Shown here in pieces: positions 16,478 to 26,363 of a stretch of DNA of 46,474 nt. Both the position numbers and the translations under genes were made by a program. The stretch spans positions 1-46,474 of the IMG/VR virus record IMGVR_UViG_3300044641_001855, one strand, 5' to 3'. The DNA comes from a virus. Below the pieces are notes generated by a model. That model made no database searches, had not been told where the DNA came from, and saw nothing but the letters and a program-made list of their open reading frames with translations. How positions within the stretch are numbered: the first letter of the stretch is position 1; each line of letters begins with the position of its first letter.

Positions 16478-19390
16478 TCATCTACAGGAAGAACATGTGT
16501 ACAAGGATTTAAAACTATATTCGAATTGGTTTTTGAAATCCTTGTTTTTAAAGTATATAGGAACCATGCGGCATGCTCTTAGTTTTGCTGTAGAAGAGGA
16601 CTTTAGCGAAGAAACCATTTTACCTGTGCTAAAATCTTGAGTATATGCTCTATGTGCTTGAGCGAGTTTGTACTTTCTCCAAGTATCAGTTAGCGGATCT
16701 CCAATAGTAACTATTCCCTCCAGTGAATTGTTTTGAGGATCGTATGTCTTCATACCATATTCACCAGATTGGGATGTCTTAGAATCTAGTAGTTTTCCAC
16801 CAGTAGTAGAAGACCAATACTTAGATGGAGATAGGGTTGTCCAGCCAGATGCTGCGTTATAGATTAAACCAGAATTAATGGCATCCATGTTGTAATAGAT
16901 GATGTTTAGTTCAAGCGCACTTGGGATGTACCAATCCGAATAACCATTATATGATTGTTTATTCTTATCGCTGATGTGATATAAAGCAGTTGTTTCATTG
17001 TTAACCGCATACCACATTTCTTTGTACTTGGTTTTAAAGTACTCTGAATTTCTACCGATCTGTGTTTGATCTATATCAGATTGCCAATATGATATTTTGC
17101 TATGATTAAATCTCTGATATGCGAGTGGATCTATCGTTTCCAGTTTACCATTTAGAGTGTAGTTACTTGCAATGAACCATGTATTTCTTTCGATGGATGT
17201 CTCATCGAATAGTCTTGTGTTTAGCAATCCATCAAATACGGTTGTTCCATATGGAGCAAGAACATTGTTCTGCCACAGAGAATTGCTGTAATTCTCAAAA
17301 CCACTTGGTGTGCTGAAACCATTTACAGACATGCTCATACCAAAAGAAACATTGTCTGTTGTAAAATCTTCTGGTGCTACAACCAATATCCATGCGCTTG
17401 GAATGTCAGATCCATAGACTTGAGATGCATATTGTTTATATGCAAGTGCTGGATTGAATCCATACTTCTTGTAGTCTGAACCATTATCATTGCAGGCTTT
17501 TCCTTCATCAGTTAGGCAAGCATCTGTTAGTCTGTTATAGAATGTAAGATTTACTTTATCTACTACACCAGATAACGACTTAACATCTGTGACATACACC
17601 TTACCACCGCTCTTACTCAATGCACCAAGATCAACATAACGAGATGGTGAGAAGTTTGAGCAGTTGCATTTTATAGATCCATTATAAACACCGTTTACTG
17701 GAACATATCTTTTGACAGTCGCTGTGGTGAAATTTTCAATTTCTGAAATTACTTCACCTTTGGCAAAGTAACCATCTATATTGAATCCAACTGGTGGTGG
17801 ATAACCAACAAATCCAGCCACAATTCCGCCTTGGAAATAATCACCAACTTTTAATCCTGCGGGAATTGATGAACCGGCATCTGTAGAAACAGCAGAGAGT
17901 CGGAAACTTGGTGCATTTTGTGAATCTTTGCAGCATTGTGAGGAAGAACAAATACTTCCTGGACCTTGGAATACACCACCAAGATTTACACATTCTTGTG
18001 GAGTTATATCATCTCTACAATCATCTGAACCTATGCAACACGCACCCAAGAATCCGTCAATGCAGCAGTTTCTTTCATCACATGGTTTTGCTTCGTATCT
18101 ACCATTAAGTTCATTACACAGATCTTGTGAAGCAGAACTATCTGGAAGAGAATAGCAGTTTCCGTTTACGCAGCAAGATGCGTCTAGTGGGCAGTTGCTT
18201 GGGCAACCTTCTTCAAGATCACCACATTTTACATTTGGATAAAATGTACCATAAACTTTAGCGCAGAGTTCTTGGTTTGTCTCTAGACATACACCATTAA
18301 CACAACATGCGCCACCAGAATAGCAATCATTTGTTAGATATCTGTCGTTGCATGATTTAAAACTAAAGTTACCACCAATCGACTCACAGAAATCTTGTGT
18401 TGCATAATCTAAACAAGAACGATTAACTATGCTGTTTGTATCATTGGCATCTTTACTGCAATAACAGCAAGAGCCAATTACAGAATCTTTGTATGTTTCT
18501 GTTGAATATGTTATTCCCTTACCGATAACATCTATTTGAACAGGACCCGTTACGCTACTACCAATCGTAATTCCTTCTGCACGGAATGAGAGTTTTGGAT
18601 AGATATTATCAGTTTGATCTTTTACTGTTATGAATACACCCTGATCGGTTCTATTAAATACATTTGATGTATCCTGAACCATAGAGTATCTAACATTTAT
18701 AGTGTTTAATAGACTTGATACATTTGAGTCTGAAGCATTAAACCAATTGATATTAATACGACTATCTAAAGTGAATCCAGTTGTATAGTCTTGGTTTATT
18801 TTAAATCTGAATGTATCTAATGTTAAACCAAATAAACTTCCGGCAACAGGAGTAATTGCGGATCTATAATAGTTTGTGTTTAGATCATTTGTCGCATCTA
18901 CTTTTTGTCCAAATCCTGCATCAGTTATATACAACAAACTACCAGTTTTTCCAACAGCGGCGTTTGTTGTACCAGAGGTTGCAAGATAAAATGAATCTAA
19001 ACTAATTCCACCAGTTATTTCACCAACTAATTTTATAGTTTTGAAGTTTAATGAATATGGATTAGTTAATGAGAATCCACCAAATATACTTACGGCATCT
19101 GCATCAGATGAACCAGTAAATGTGATTTTAAAGTTTGGGTTTGGATCTCTATATGAAGATCCTTTTGGTGCAGTAACTCCGAAGGAGAAGTAAGTATTTC
19201 CCTCGTATGTTATACCCAAAACATAATTTTGGATTAGAGCAGATACAAATTGAATACCAGTTGAACCAGTAGGACCAGTGACAGAATAACCAGTTATTCC
19301 AATAGGTCCTGTAGGTCCAGTAGGACCTGTAACATAGTTTATACCGGCTGCAACTAAATTACTTGGTATGGATGATGAACCGAATATCAT
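16478..19390 (-). CDS. Collagen-headed cysteine-rich fibre with lectin-like C-terminus (paralogue 2)
   Basis: 970 aa. Order: short N-terminal anchor; collagen-like TGPTGPTGPIG and VTGPTGSTG at 21-46; beta-rich stalk to about 310; cysteine modules (GSCCYCS, GACCVNG, ASCCVNG, GACCIGS, each ending in C after a GG/NG.(F/Y) step) to about 495; then a C-terminal DUF1566/Lcl-like domain beginning GLKVGDYFQGGIVAGFV and including AWILVVAPEDF, SDWYIPSALELNIIYY, SKYWSSTTGG and LRACRMVPI. This C-terminal pattern is nearly co-linear with paralogue 1, indicating gene duplication. It probably forms a trimeric fibre or tip adhesin. It shares a one-base overlap with its upstream neighbour. Confidence 0.7.
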   Translation of the reverse strand: MIFGSSSIPSNLVAAGINYVTGPTGPTGPIGITGYSVTGPTGSTGIQFVSALIQNYVLGITYEGNTYFSFGVTAPKGSSYRDPNPNFKITFTGSSDADAVSIFGGFSLTNPYSLNFKTIKLVGEITGGISLDSFYLATSGTTNAAVGKTGSLLYITDAGFGQKVDATNDLNTNYYRSAITPVAGSLFGLTLDTFRFKINQDYTTGFTLDSRININWFNASDSNVSSLLNTINVRYSMVQDTSNVFNRTDQGVFITVKDQTDNIYPKLSFRAEGITIGSSVTGPVQIDVIGKGITYSTETYKDSVIGSCCYCSKDANDTNSIVNRSCLDYATQDFCESIGGNFSFKSCNDRYLTNDCYSGGACCVNGVCLETNQELCAKVYGTFYPNVKCGDLEEGCPSNCPLDASCCVNGNCYSLPDSSASQDLCNELNGRYEAKPCDERNCCIDGFLGACCIGSDDCRDDITPQECVNLGGVFQGPGSICSSSQCCKDSQNAPSFRLSAVSTDAGSSIPAGLKVGDYFQGGIVAGFVGYPPPVGFNIDGYFAKGEVISEIENFTTATVKRYVPVNGVYNGSIKCNCSNFSPSRYVDLGALSKSGGKVYVTDVKSLSGVVDKVNLTFYNRLTDACLTDEGKACNDNGSDYKKYGFNPALAYKQYASQVYGSDIPSAWILVVAPEDFTTDNVSFGMSMSVNGFSTPSGFENYSNSLWQNNVLAPYGTTVFDGLLNTRLFDETSIERNTWFIASNYTLNGKLETIDPLAYQRFNHSKISYWQSDIDQTQIGRNSEYFKTKYKEMWYAVNNETTALYHISDKNKQSYNGYSDWYIPSALELNIIYYNMDAINSGLIYNAASGWTTLSPSKYWSSTTGGKLLDSKTSQSGEYGMKTYDPQNNSLEGIVTIGDPLTDTWRKYKLAQAHRAYTQDFSTGKMVSSLKSSSTAKLRACRMVPIYFKNKDFKNQFEYSFKSLYTCSSCR

Positions 19391-22185
19391 TATTGATTAT
19401 TCCTTAGAAGATTTGGTGTCTTCCATAATTTATATTGCTCTGTTGTGGATGCTGGAATTGCTCCATCACATCTCAATGCTCTAATTGGTCTTACTTTCAG
19501 TCCGGTGCTTCTGCTTTCCTTTTTGACTTTGAAATTTGTAGAATCTCCAGTTGAATCAAAGTACATTGCCCATGCAACAGAACCATGTTCGGGCTTTCCA
19601 GAAGTATATACACCTTCAGTCAGAGAGGTTGTATCAAAGGAACCAGTTGAAGACCAGTGCCAATCATAGAGAGGAACACCACCGTTTGAAAGCAAATACG
19701 CGTTTGCATTAAATCCGTAATATGGATTTGTAGAATCACTTATCGTATTTGCTGCAATAAATGCAAGTTCATCATGACTTGGAATATACCAATCTGTAAT
19801 TTGACTTGGGTTTCCAGTTAAACCATGTGAGTTTGTATATGCATTATTATCGAAGAGTTTCAATGCACGAACTGCTGTCATGTCTGTTCCAGATGAGAAT
19901 TCATCTGATGTGAAATGCGGAGATCGATTCACTTTCAAGTAATCTGCATTGTCAGCGGATAACATGCGAATAGTATTATAAAGTCCCCAATTTCTATGCC
20001 ACAATCCATTAGCAGATTTTACATTTCGTGTAAACAATCTAGCAACTGGATCTGTTCCGTTCTTTCGAGTTGAATAGCAAGATTGGAAAGTTACATTCTT
20101 GATGTTATCAAGCGACTCACCAGTTACTCCATAGTATCCCTCACCGTATCTGAGGTAGGATGAATCGTATGATTGTGAGAGATATGTAAAATCACCATAT
20201 GTGTAGTTTGTCAGATTTAAAATTGGACCCCAAGCAATACCGTCACCAAACCACGGGAAGGTATCTGAGTAGGCTAGTTCTTCGGTTGGGTTTATTGCAT
20301 TTCCATCAGCATCAACAGATGCTGGATATAGTGAAACTATTATGTAATATGAATCCGCGTCTTGTGATACTGTTGTCAGACAAGACTCTCCAGTTACACC
20401 ATATCCAACATAATCATTTTCACTGGTGTAATAACCAGCACCTGTCTCACCACCGTACATAAATGTTCCAGTTATACCCTGTCGTGAGAATGCATGTGCG
20501 CCACCCAATAGTTTTGAGTTTCTTGGATTATAGATTCCAACAACCATACCACCGCCGATTAGATCACCGGGGCGTAAAGTAAATCCAAGATAACCACCGC
20601 ATGATAATTGTGAAGAACATGTCACACCACTGCATGATGTGCCATTACCATGATAATTTCCATTATTGGAAAAACAAGTATAAGCATCGGTTACTGTGCA
20701 TATTCCGTTCGTATAGCAACAAGCACCACTGCCGCTAGAACATGTTGGATTTGTATCTTCTGAGTAACAAAGAACTCCTCTGCCTAAGAAACTACCACCA
20801 GATGCGATACAATCTTCTTTTGTTAGATCTTTGCAGTTTCCTTTACCATCACAGCAGCCACCAGTTTCATCGAAACAAGTTTCACAGTTAACATCTTTGC
20901 ATGTTTTGTCTACACCAGTAAATATAGACTCAACGGAATCGCTGTTCAACATCAAGCAATCAAACGGCGATACATTTTCTATGCAGTATGTTGAAATCTT
21001 TCCATCGGTTGTGTTTTTAACACAGCAGGAACCAACAGATTCACTGCAAACACTTGTTGAGCCTATTACACCGCATGTAGTACCAACACCAGAGAAGAAT
21101 CCATCACAGAGTCCATCTGTTGTGATTTGACATGTTCCATCACCCTTACAGCAAGCACCTGTTAGACCAGAATAAAAGTCTAAAACTCTAAGTGCATTTT
21201 CTGTATAATTTTGTATGATGCTGTTGCAGAAATAATTACCACTACCACCAACTTTATTAAAGATATAACCGTACCATGTATCTCTAATTGAGATAAAGTG
21301 AATTACATAATTTTCACCACTTCTAAAACATGGTTGTCTATTGAATGGAAATATTACAGGATTAAGATTTCCTGCCTGTTTAAAACTAATACCGCTATAA
21401 TTTTCAGGAGACACACCATTCTGTATGTGTAAAGTAATTGCGGATGGTGTTACTGATGGTTTTGGCAAAGTAATTTGTACAAAACTAGTTCCAGAACCGT
21501 TTAAATCTATAGAATAAATTTTTGAATTTGTTGTATTGGTATCTGTACTAGTACTTAAATTAACAAATGAAAACGACGAACCACTGTTAAATGTGGAAGC
21601 AGTAGTTTGTGCCCCACTAGTTCTCTCAAACACATTTATTTTATTGATCTGAACGGTATCTGTTATGTTTGCATACTTAGCAGCACCAAGTGTCACACCA
21701 ACCAAATTTCCAGTTGAATTTGTTGCTAATATTTGTGCTAAAGTACCAGCACTTATTCCATATTCACCATCATAACGATCAACAGAAATTGTTATTGTTT
21801 CGGAGTCTGATGTAACACCAATATTTGATCTATACCCAGTGCTTCCTTTGATTGTTCTCAATTGAACTGTTCGTTCAGAAGCAGTTGCTCCAACAAACAC
21901 ATAACCAGTTCCAGTAGATCCAGTTTTACCATCAAGATAAATTACTGTATTTCCGGTTATACCATAAAGCAAACCGGAAGCAGCGTAAGTTGTGCCATTA
22001 GTAAAACTTGTGACTAGTGTATAACCAGAAAGAGTTATACCAGAGACTATGTTGTAAGCAGTAGCACCAGTAGGACCAACAAAGTCATTTCCCTTTGGAC
22101 CTTGAGGTCCGGTTGGACCTGTAATTCCATAGATTGTGATTCCTTTTATGGCCTTGAACTGACTACTACCACGGATTGATGGCAT
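19390..22185 (-). CDS. Collagen-headed cysteine-rich fibre with lectin-like C-terminus (paralogue 1)
   Basis: 931 aa. Residues 20-42 are collagen-like (GITGPTGPQGPKGNDFVGPT). A beta-rich stalk runs to about 340. Four cysteine modules follow (GACCKGDGTC, GSCCVKN, GGCCDGKGNC, GACCYTNGIC), each ending (F/Y).G.G..C. The C-terminal ~370 residues form a DUF1566/Lcl-like domain: LRPGDLIGGGMVVGIYN, DWYIPSHDELAFIAA, WHWSSTGSFD, GLKVRPIRALR. Lcl-type domains share the C-type lectin fold used by some phage receptor-binding proteins (family knowledge). It heads the four-gene array and lies directly after smaller fibre genes. A receptor-binding role is inferred. Confidence 0.7.
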   Translation of the reverse strand: MPSIRGSSQFKAIKGITIYGITGPTGPQGPKGNDFVGPTGATAYNIVSGITLSGYTLVTSFTNGTTYAASGLLYGITGNTVIYLDGKTGSTGTGYVFVGATASERTVQLRTIKGSTGYRSNIGVTSDSETITISVDRYDGEYGISAGTLAQILATNSTGNLVGVTLGAAKYANITDTVQINKINVFERTSGAQTTASTFNSGSSFSFVNLSTSTDTNTTNSKIYSIDLNGSGTSFVQITLPKPSVTPSAITLHIQNGVSPENYSGISFKQAGNLNPVIFPFNRQPCFRSGENYVIHFISIRDTWYGYIFNKVGGSGNYFCNSIIQNYTENALRVLDFYSGLTGACCKGDGTCQITTDGLCDGFFSGVGTTCGVIGSTSVCSESVGSCCVKNTTDGKISTYCIENVSPFDCLMLNSDSVESIFTGVDKTCKDVNCETCFDETGGCCDGKGNCKDLTKEDCIASGGSFLGRGVLCYSEDTNPTCSSGSGACCYTNGICTVTDAYTCFSNNGNYHGNGTSCSGVTCSSQLSCGGYLGFTLRPGDLIGGGMVVGIYNPRNSKLLGGAHAFSRQGITGTFMYGGETGAGYYTSENDYVGYGVTGESCLTTVSQDADSYYIIVSLYPASVDADGNAINPTEELAYSDTFPWFGDGIAWGPILNLTNYTYGDFTYLSQSYDSSYLRYGEGYYGVTGESLDNIKNVTFQSCYSTRKNGTDPVARLFTRNVKSANGLWHRNWGLYNTIRMLSADNADYLKVNRSPHFTSDEFSSGTDMTAVRALKLFDNNAYTNSHGLTGNPSQITDWYIPSHDELAFIAANTISDSTNPYYGFNANAYLLSNGGVPLYDWHWSSTGSFDTTSLTEGVYTSGKPEHGSVAWAMYFDSTGDSTNFKVKKESRSTGLKVRPIRALRCDGAIPASTTEQYKLWKTPNLLRNNQ

Positions 22186-22186
22186 A

Positions 22187-23392
22187 TTAAATTCCTAGTA
22201 TTTGTTCTAGTGTTTGAATCCGTGCTTCTAGTGCTACTAGTTTTGCATCAACATCCGCCACATTAGGAGTAGATAATGTATCTGATACTTCTATGCTATT
22301 GAATATAGCAGAATCTGGTAAGTACGATACAGTTGTATCTGGTTTTACTCTCAGCAATGTCTTTGTGCTAAATGCAGAAACTTGATTTGATGTTCCAGCA
22401 CTTGCTTCAATGTTTGTTGAAAGTTTTGGTGTTTTGAAGTGTGTGATTTGTCCAGAAGTTACAGCGACACGATTTAAACCTAAAACTGGTGTTTGCAACT
22501 CATAAGTTGTATAGTTGGAATTCCACAATTCTTCTTGTGGTGTTATGTGATCTAATACTATTGTGTTATTTGAAGTATCAACAGATCTTATGAATGCAAA
22601 CGATCCAATACCCTTTCCGGTAGTTGGATTAATTGGTCTTATTGATTGTTGCGATAGAGCAGAAACAAAAGAATAAGAGCCATTTATCGTTAATTGTTCA
22701 TATGAACCGTAATCGGTTCCGTATATGTCGTATGATTCACTATATGTTGCAATAGACAATACCTGTGGAGTGCTTGTATCTACCCAACCATCTGGAACAG
22801 GAGAATCTGAATCAACTGTTTGTATTGCTCCGATATTCGAAGAACTAGTTCTTACCGTGTAATTTTCGGCAGCAGATGATTCATAACCAATATAGTTGAC
22901 AACAACGCTATTATACAATTCATCTGATGTTGGGCATACTTGAAGAACAGGTTTTACGATGTAACCAGTTTCTTCCATAAATTCGAAAGTAATTCCACCC
23001 AAAACTGTTGGGCTTAAGAAGAAAATATCGGTTCCACCAGCACCACCAGCCGAACCACTTATTCCTGAAATTATTGCTAATAGGTTTGGGTAATTCATCA
23101 AACCATGTGTAACTACGGTTGCATATGTCACACCACTTGTTTGTGATATCGATTCGACAACACCAACAACTTCTGCTTGTGATAGATTGAGAGTACCACC
23201 ATAATTTGGATTTGCAATAGATTGAGTAAATTTGCCAGTTGCCACATCATAACGAATAACATCGCCAGCAGCAACAGTAGAATCCCAGTTTTTGCTAGTA
23301 TCCTGCTTAAATGCCAAACGCTTCCCGTTTGATGCATCGGAGGAAGCGACAAGTATTCCAGAGATTATAGAATTATTTGTGCAAGATGACAT
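22187..23392 (-). CDS. Tail-fibre-associated structural protein
   Basis: 401 aa, beta-rich, no catalytic motif. Residues 43-98 (GDVIRYDVATGKFTQSIA, then AEVVGVVESI) form a module also present in the 612-aa fibre two genes upstream (GNIVYLDSTGKIEKALA, SEVVGIVIGF), so the two share a fibre building block. The C-terminus (VDAKLVALEARIQTLEQILG) is a heptad-type coiled coil, suitable for trimerisation or for joining the next fibre. The start has AAGGAAC upstream. It sits between a receptor-binding-like fibre and the collagen-headed giants; an adaptor role is possible but not shown. Confidence 0.6.
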   Translation of the reverse strand: MSSCTNNSIISGILVASSDASNGKRLAFKQDTSKNWDSTVAAGDVIRYDVATGKFTQSIANPNYGGTLNLSQAEVVGVVESISQTSGVTYATVVTHGLMNYPNLLAIISGISGSAGGAGGTDIFFLSPTVLGGITFEFMEETGYIVKPVLQVCPTSDELYNSVVVNYIGYESSAAENYTVRTSSSNIGAIQTVDSDSPVPDGWVDTSTPQVLSIATYSESYDIYGTDYGSYEQLTINGSYSFVSALSQQSIRPINPTTGKGIGSFAFIRSVDTSNNTIVLDHITPQEELWNSNYTTYELQTPVLGLNRVAVTSGQITHFKTPKLSTNIEASAGTSNQVSAFSTKTLLRVKPDTTVSYLPDSAIFNSIEVSDTLSTPNVADVDAKLVALEARIQTLEQILGI

Positions 23393-23401
23393 TTATGTTC
23401 C

Positions 23402-24511
23402 TTATGTTTCTAGACCTCTATCGTATGGACTGTAATCCAAATCTGCATCTGCAACCATATGAACTAATATATCATCAAAAACCACTGCACCAGTTGCAAC
23501 ATTAAATGCTACACCATATGTAGTTCCAGAAGTTGTAAGTGTGGCAGCACCTGTTGGGGAAAATCTTGTCACCTGATTCCATCCACGAGTTCCTGAAGTT
23601 AGTCTCATGTCTCTAGAAGCAGTTTTGTTATATCCATCATTAGCAACACCACTACTCGGTGAGTATAAAGTAATTGATGGTGCTTTTCTCATCGGTGTGT
23701 TGAAGTGATAATTGTATGTGTAATTTGGAGTTACAGTAAAATCTATGGCAGTCAAATCATTACCACCGACTGTTGTAATTGTTCCTGGCAAAGTTGTTAC
23801 TGGATAACTCGTGTAATAATATTTTGCTTGTCTAGTTTTTTCTTCTTCTGAATCTGTATATAATGTTGTCGATCCAAAACCTAGTTGAAGTTTTACAGAA
23901 CTTATACTCACTGTGGTATTTGGCATAACACTAAAACCAACACCAAAATAATGATCACCTGATATACCAGAATTTGAAACATATGGTGGTATAAATGTAA
24001 ATGAATACTGCGTCCAATATGAATTAATTTCTGCAATATTAAATACACTCTTATATTCTGTTGAATTTGGACTTATTGCTTCTCTATAATAACAACCCAA
24101 AGTTGTTCCTGTAATTCCAGCAGAATACTTTGCATAAAAAGAAAGAGTTAATGGTGAACCACCATATTGAGTAGAATTTTCTTGTTTATTTTCTAAATAA
24201 CAATAACCACCAGTTATTGATGTAATATTGTTCGCAATTGTGATGTAATAATTTGAACGATTTGATTGCTCGTCACTGACGCTAAATAGTTCTCTATAAA
24301 TTGAAATTGAACCAGTGCTTCCTCCGGTTCTTTTCTGCGTATCAATTGCATACCATCTATCGGCTGTTTTTTCTGTTTGTGCTGTATATGTTGTACCACT
24401 GGCTCCAACATTTGAATACTTTGCATTATATGGTATGGTAAAGGTTGTTCCTCTTTGCCATAAATCAAAATTTCCGTTTATTATTAAGTTAGATGTATTT
24501 TGATTTGTCAT
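23402..24511 (-). CDS. Tail fibre protein with carbohydrate-binding-like domain
   Basis: 369 aa. The start (NLIINGNFDLWQRGTTF, then TADRWYAID) is a signature of phage fibre and virion proteins that contain a jelly-roll, carbohydrate-binding-like domain. The next ~180 residues are beta-rich with repeated aromatic and polar strands, ending in a segment with HFNTPMRKAPSITLYSP, also frequent in fibre tips. There is no collagen segment and only two cysteines. The gene lies in the fibre cluster and is likely a receptor-binding or decoration subunit. The family pattern is well known; the ligand cannot be read from sequence. Confidence 0.7.
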   Translation of the reverse strand: MTNQNTSNLIINGNFDLWQRGTTFTIPYNAKYSNVGASGTTYTAQTEKTADRWYAIDTQKRTGGSTGSISIYRELFSVSDEQSNRSNYYITIANNITSITGGYCYLENKQENSTQYGGSPLTLSFYAKYSAGITGTTLGCYYREAISPNSTEYKSVFNIAEINSYWTQYSFTFIPPYVSNSGISGDHYFGVGFSVMPNTTVSISSVKLQLGFGSTTLYTDSEEEKTRQAKYYYTSYPVTTLPGTITTVGGNDLTAIDFTVTPNYTYNYHFNTPMRKAPSITLYSPSSGVANDGYNKTASRDMRLTSGTRGWNQVTRFSPTGAATLTTSGTTYGVAFNVATGAVVFDDILVHMVADADLDYSPYDRGLET

Positions 24512-24523
24512 TTTTTATGAACC

Positions 24524-26362
24524 TTATAATGCTGGATTTGCTAATGTTCCACTATATCTTGCACTCTGAGTAGTAATTGTATACTTTGTAGAAATATATA
24601 AAGGTCCAGCAGTTGTTGTTTGTGTTGTTGGATTGTATTTGTAAATTTCTAAAATAATGTCACATTGTAGTTCCCCATCATCTGGTAAAAGACTAATTAC
24701 TGAAGTTGGAACAAAATAAAGGCTTTCAACTACTGCACCATATTGAGCATTCCAGCCAAGAATAGCACTTTCCATTGTGTAACCATTGTCTGTAGTCCCA
24801 AAAAATGGAAAATTAGTTATATTTGATTGTATATATTTTGAAACATTAGTTCCAGACAAGGTTACATTATTAATGGTAAATGCCTGAGGTCTGCATTTAC
24901 CATTAAGAGATGGATACACTATTGGAAAAGAACCAGATGTGTCTGGAATTCCATCTATAGTTCCGCCTGTTAAACCATAGGTTAATGTGGCATAATTTGC
25001 TAATGTAAATCCATATGAATTAATAACTGGTTTTATTATTTCAGATGTAGAGGTTTCAGAAGAATATTGTGGAACCTGCGTGCCGAGAGTAATATCGGTA
25101 AGTTGTCCAGCAATCGCATATCCTTTTTTCCTCAACTCAATTCTACTATTTGAGTAAGGACTATTTTGAATCAGATTCATATTACTTCCGGGAATAAAAC
25201 TGGTAGTTATTGATATTAGTGTTGTACCAGCAATTGAATTATATTGTTTTTGTAGTGAAAATGTAAATGAAGAAGGGGCGTTCTGGGCACCGACCCTAGG
25301 GACAATTTTTATACTAGTAATTTTATACACATCACTAATAGTACCATCTGTTGTGAAAATAAATCCATCATCTATATTGTTAGAAAATATACTGAGGAGA
25401 TCAGTTTCATTACCATTCGGTAGAACATATCTAATGTTTGCGGCGACATTAATACCACCACTAGTATTCACCGCGGGCACCAACAGTTGAGATCTGGATA
25501 TACTTTCTATATCTAATTTTAAGTTTTTTGTTAATTTTGGTGCGCCTATGAAACCCGGAGCATCAAGATAATTTATTGCATGTAAATGCCCAGTTGTTAA
25601 TAAGCGTGAAGATGTTCTTGGGCCAGTAGATGGCCAAAGAGCAGCAGTGATCCCATTAAGACTCAATACGCCAGTGGTTGCTTGTACTGTTGAATTATTG
25701 GTATTGGAAGCAGTTAAACCAATAAATCCACGATACGGAAGAATCAATCCCGTATCGCCAGTCAAACCGAGAAGCATTGGTTTTGAAACATATGAAGTTA
25801 CATCTGGCTCTAAAGTAGTACCAGCACCAGAAACTCCACCGCTCAAGAAGTAAACAACACCCTTTTGGAGAGTTGCGCCGCCCGCACCTAAGAAGTTTGA
25901 AACAACGGTTGATCCAGTTATTCTACCAGCAGTTGCAACTTGTGCGTTTCCACCAGTAAATCCTATTACAATTCCTACAACTTCTGATGTGCATTCATCA
26001 TCTGCTAATGCTTTTTCAATTTTACCAGTAGAATCAAGATAAACTATATTTCCAATGGTAACACCGCTATTTGCGGGAAGAACTACATTAATACCAGAAA
26101 CATCTGAGGTAAAACTTGATGTCAGTGTACCATTAACAGTAACATTACCATTGAATGTTACATTTTTGCTTATGGTGCTTCCGATGTCTAAAGTATAACC
26201 ACCCTGTGTTGTTGGGTGTGGAGTAACAAGAATGCCATCTCCCCCGGTGATTCCTCCTACTTTAAGAGCATTCAACCGAGTAATCATCTCATTCGTCTTG
26301 GCGTACCAAGCACCGAATGTTGTTCCGAGATTTATTGAGTTTATTGTTGTGAAGTCAGACAT
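24524..26362 (-). CDS. Tail fibre protein with baseplate-attachment N-terminus
   Basis: 612 aa. The N-terminus TTFGAWYAKTNEMITRLNAL matches the short attachment region at the start of many T4-like marine phage fibres. Residues 40-100 are Gly/Thr/Val-rich with NVTFNGNVTVNGTL repeats typical of trimeric beta fibres. Residues 104-150 carry the GNIVYLDSTGK...SEVVGIV module shared with the 401-aa protein. The C-terminal ~250 residues are beta-rich without cysteine clusters. It has AGGATAAT before the ATG and follows the 253-aa adaptor by one base. It is likely a principal long fibre or its proximal part. Confidence 0.7.
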   Translation of the reverse strand: MSDFTTINSINLGTTFGAWYAKTNEMITRLNALKVGGITGGDGILVTPHPTTQGGYTLDIGSTISKNVTFNGNVTVNGTLTSSFTSDVSGINVVLPANSGVTIGNIVYLDSTGKIEKALADDECTSEVVGIVIGFTGGNAQVATAGRITGSTVVSNFLGAGGATLQKGVVYFLSGGVSGAGTTLEPDVTSYVSKPMLLGLTGDTGLILPYRGFIGLTASNTNNSTVQATTGVLSLNGITAALWPSTGPRTSSRLLTTGHLHAINYLDAPGFIGAPKLTKNLKLDIESISRSQLLVPAVNTSGGINVAANIRYVLPNGNETDLLSIFSNNIDDGFIFTTDGTISDVYKITSIKIVPRVGAQNAPSSFTFSLQKQYNSIAGTTLISITTSFIPGSNMNLIQNSPYSNSRIELRKKGYAIAGQLTDITLGTQVPQYSSETSTSEIIKPVINSYGFTLANYATLTYGLTGGTIDGIPDTSGSFPIVYPSLNGKCRPQAFTINNVTLSGTNVSKYIQSNITNFPFFGTTDNGYTMESAILGWNAQYGAVVESLYFVPTSVISLLPDDGELQCDIILEIYKYNPTTQTTTAGPLYISTKYTITTQSARYSGTLANPAL

Positions 26363-26363
26363 A

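Noticed and set aside
10223-22185. Diversity-generating retroelement acting on the lectin-like tips
   Set aside because: No reverse transcriptase, template repeat or adenine-biased variable repeat was seen in the window; one could still lie outside it.
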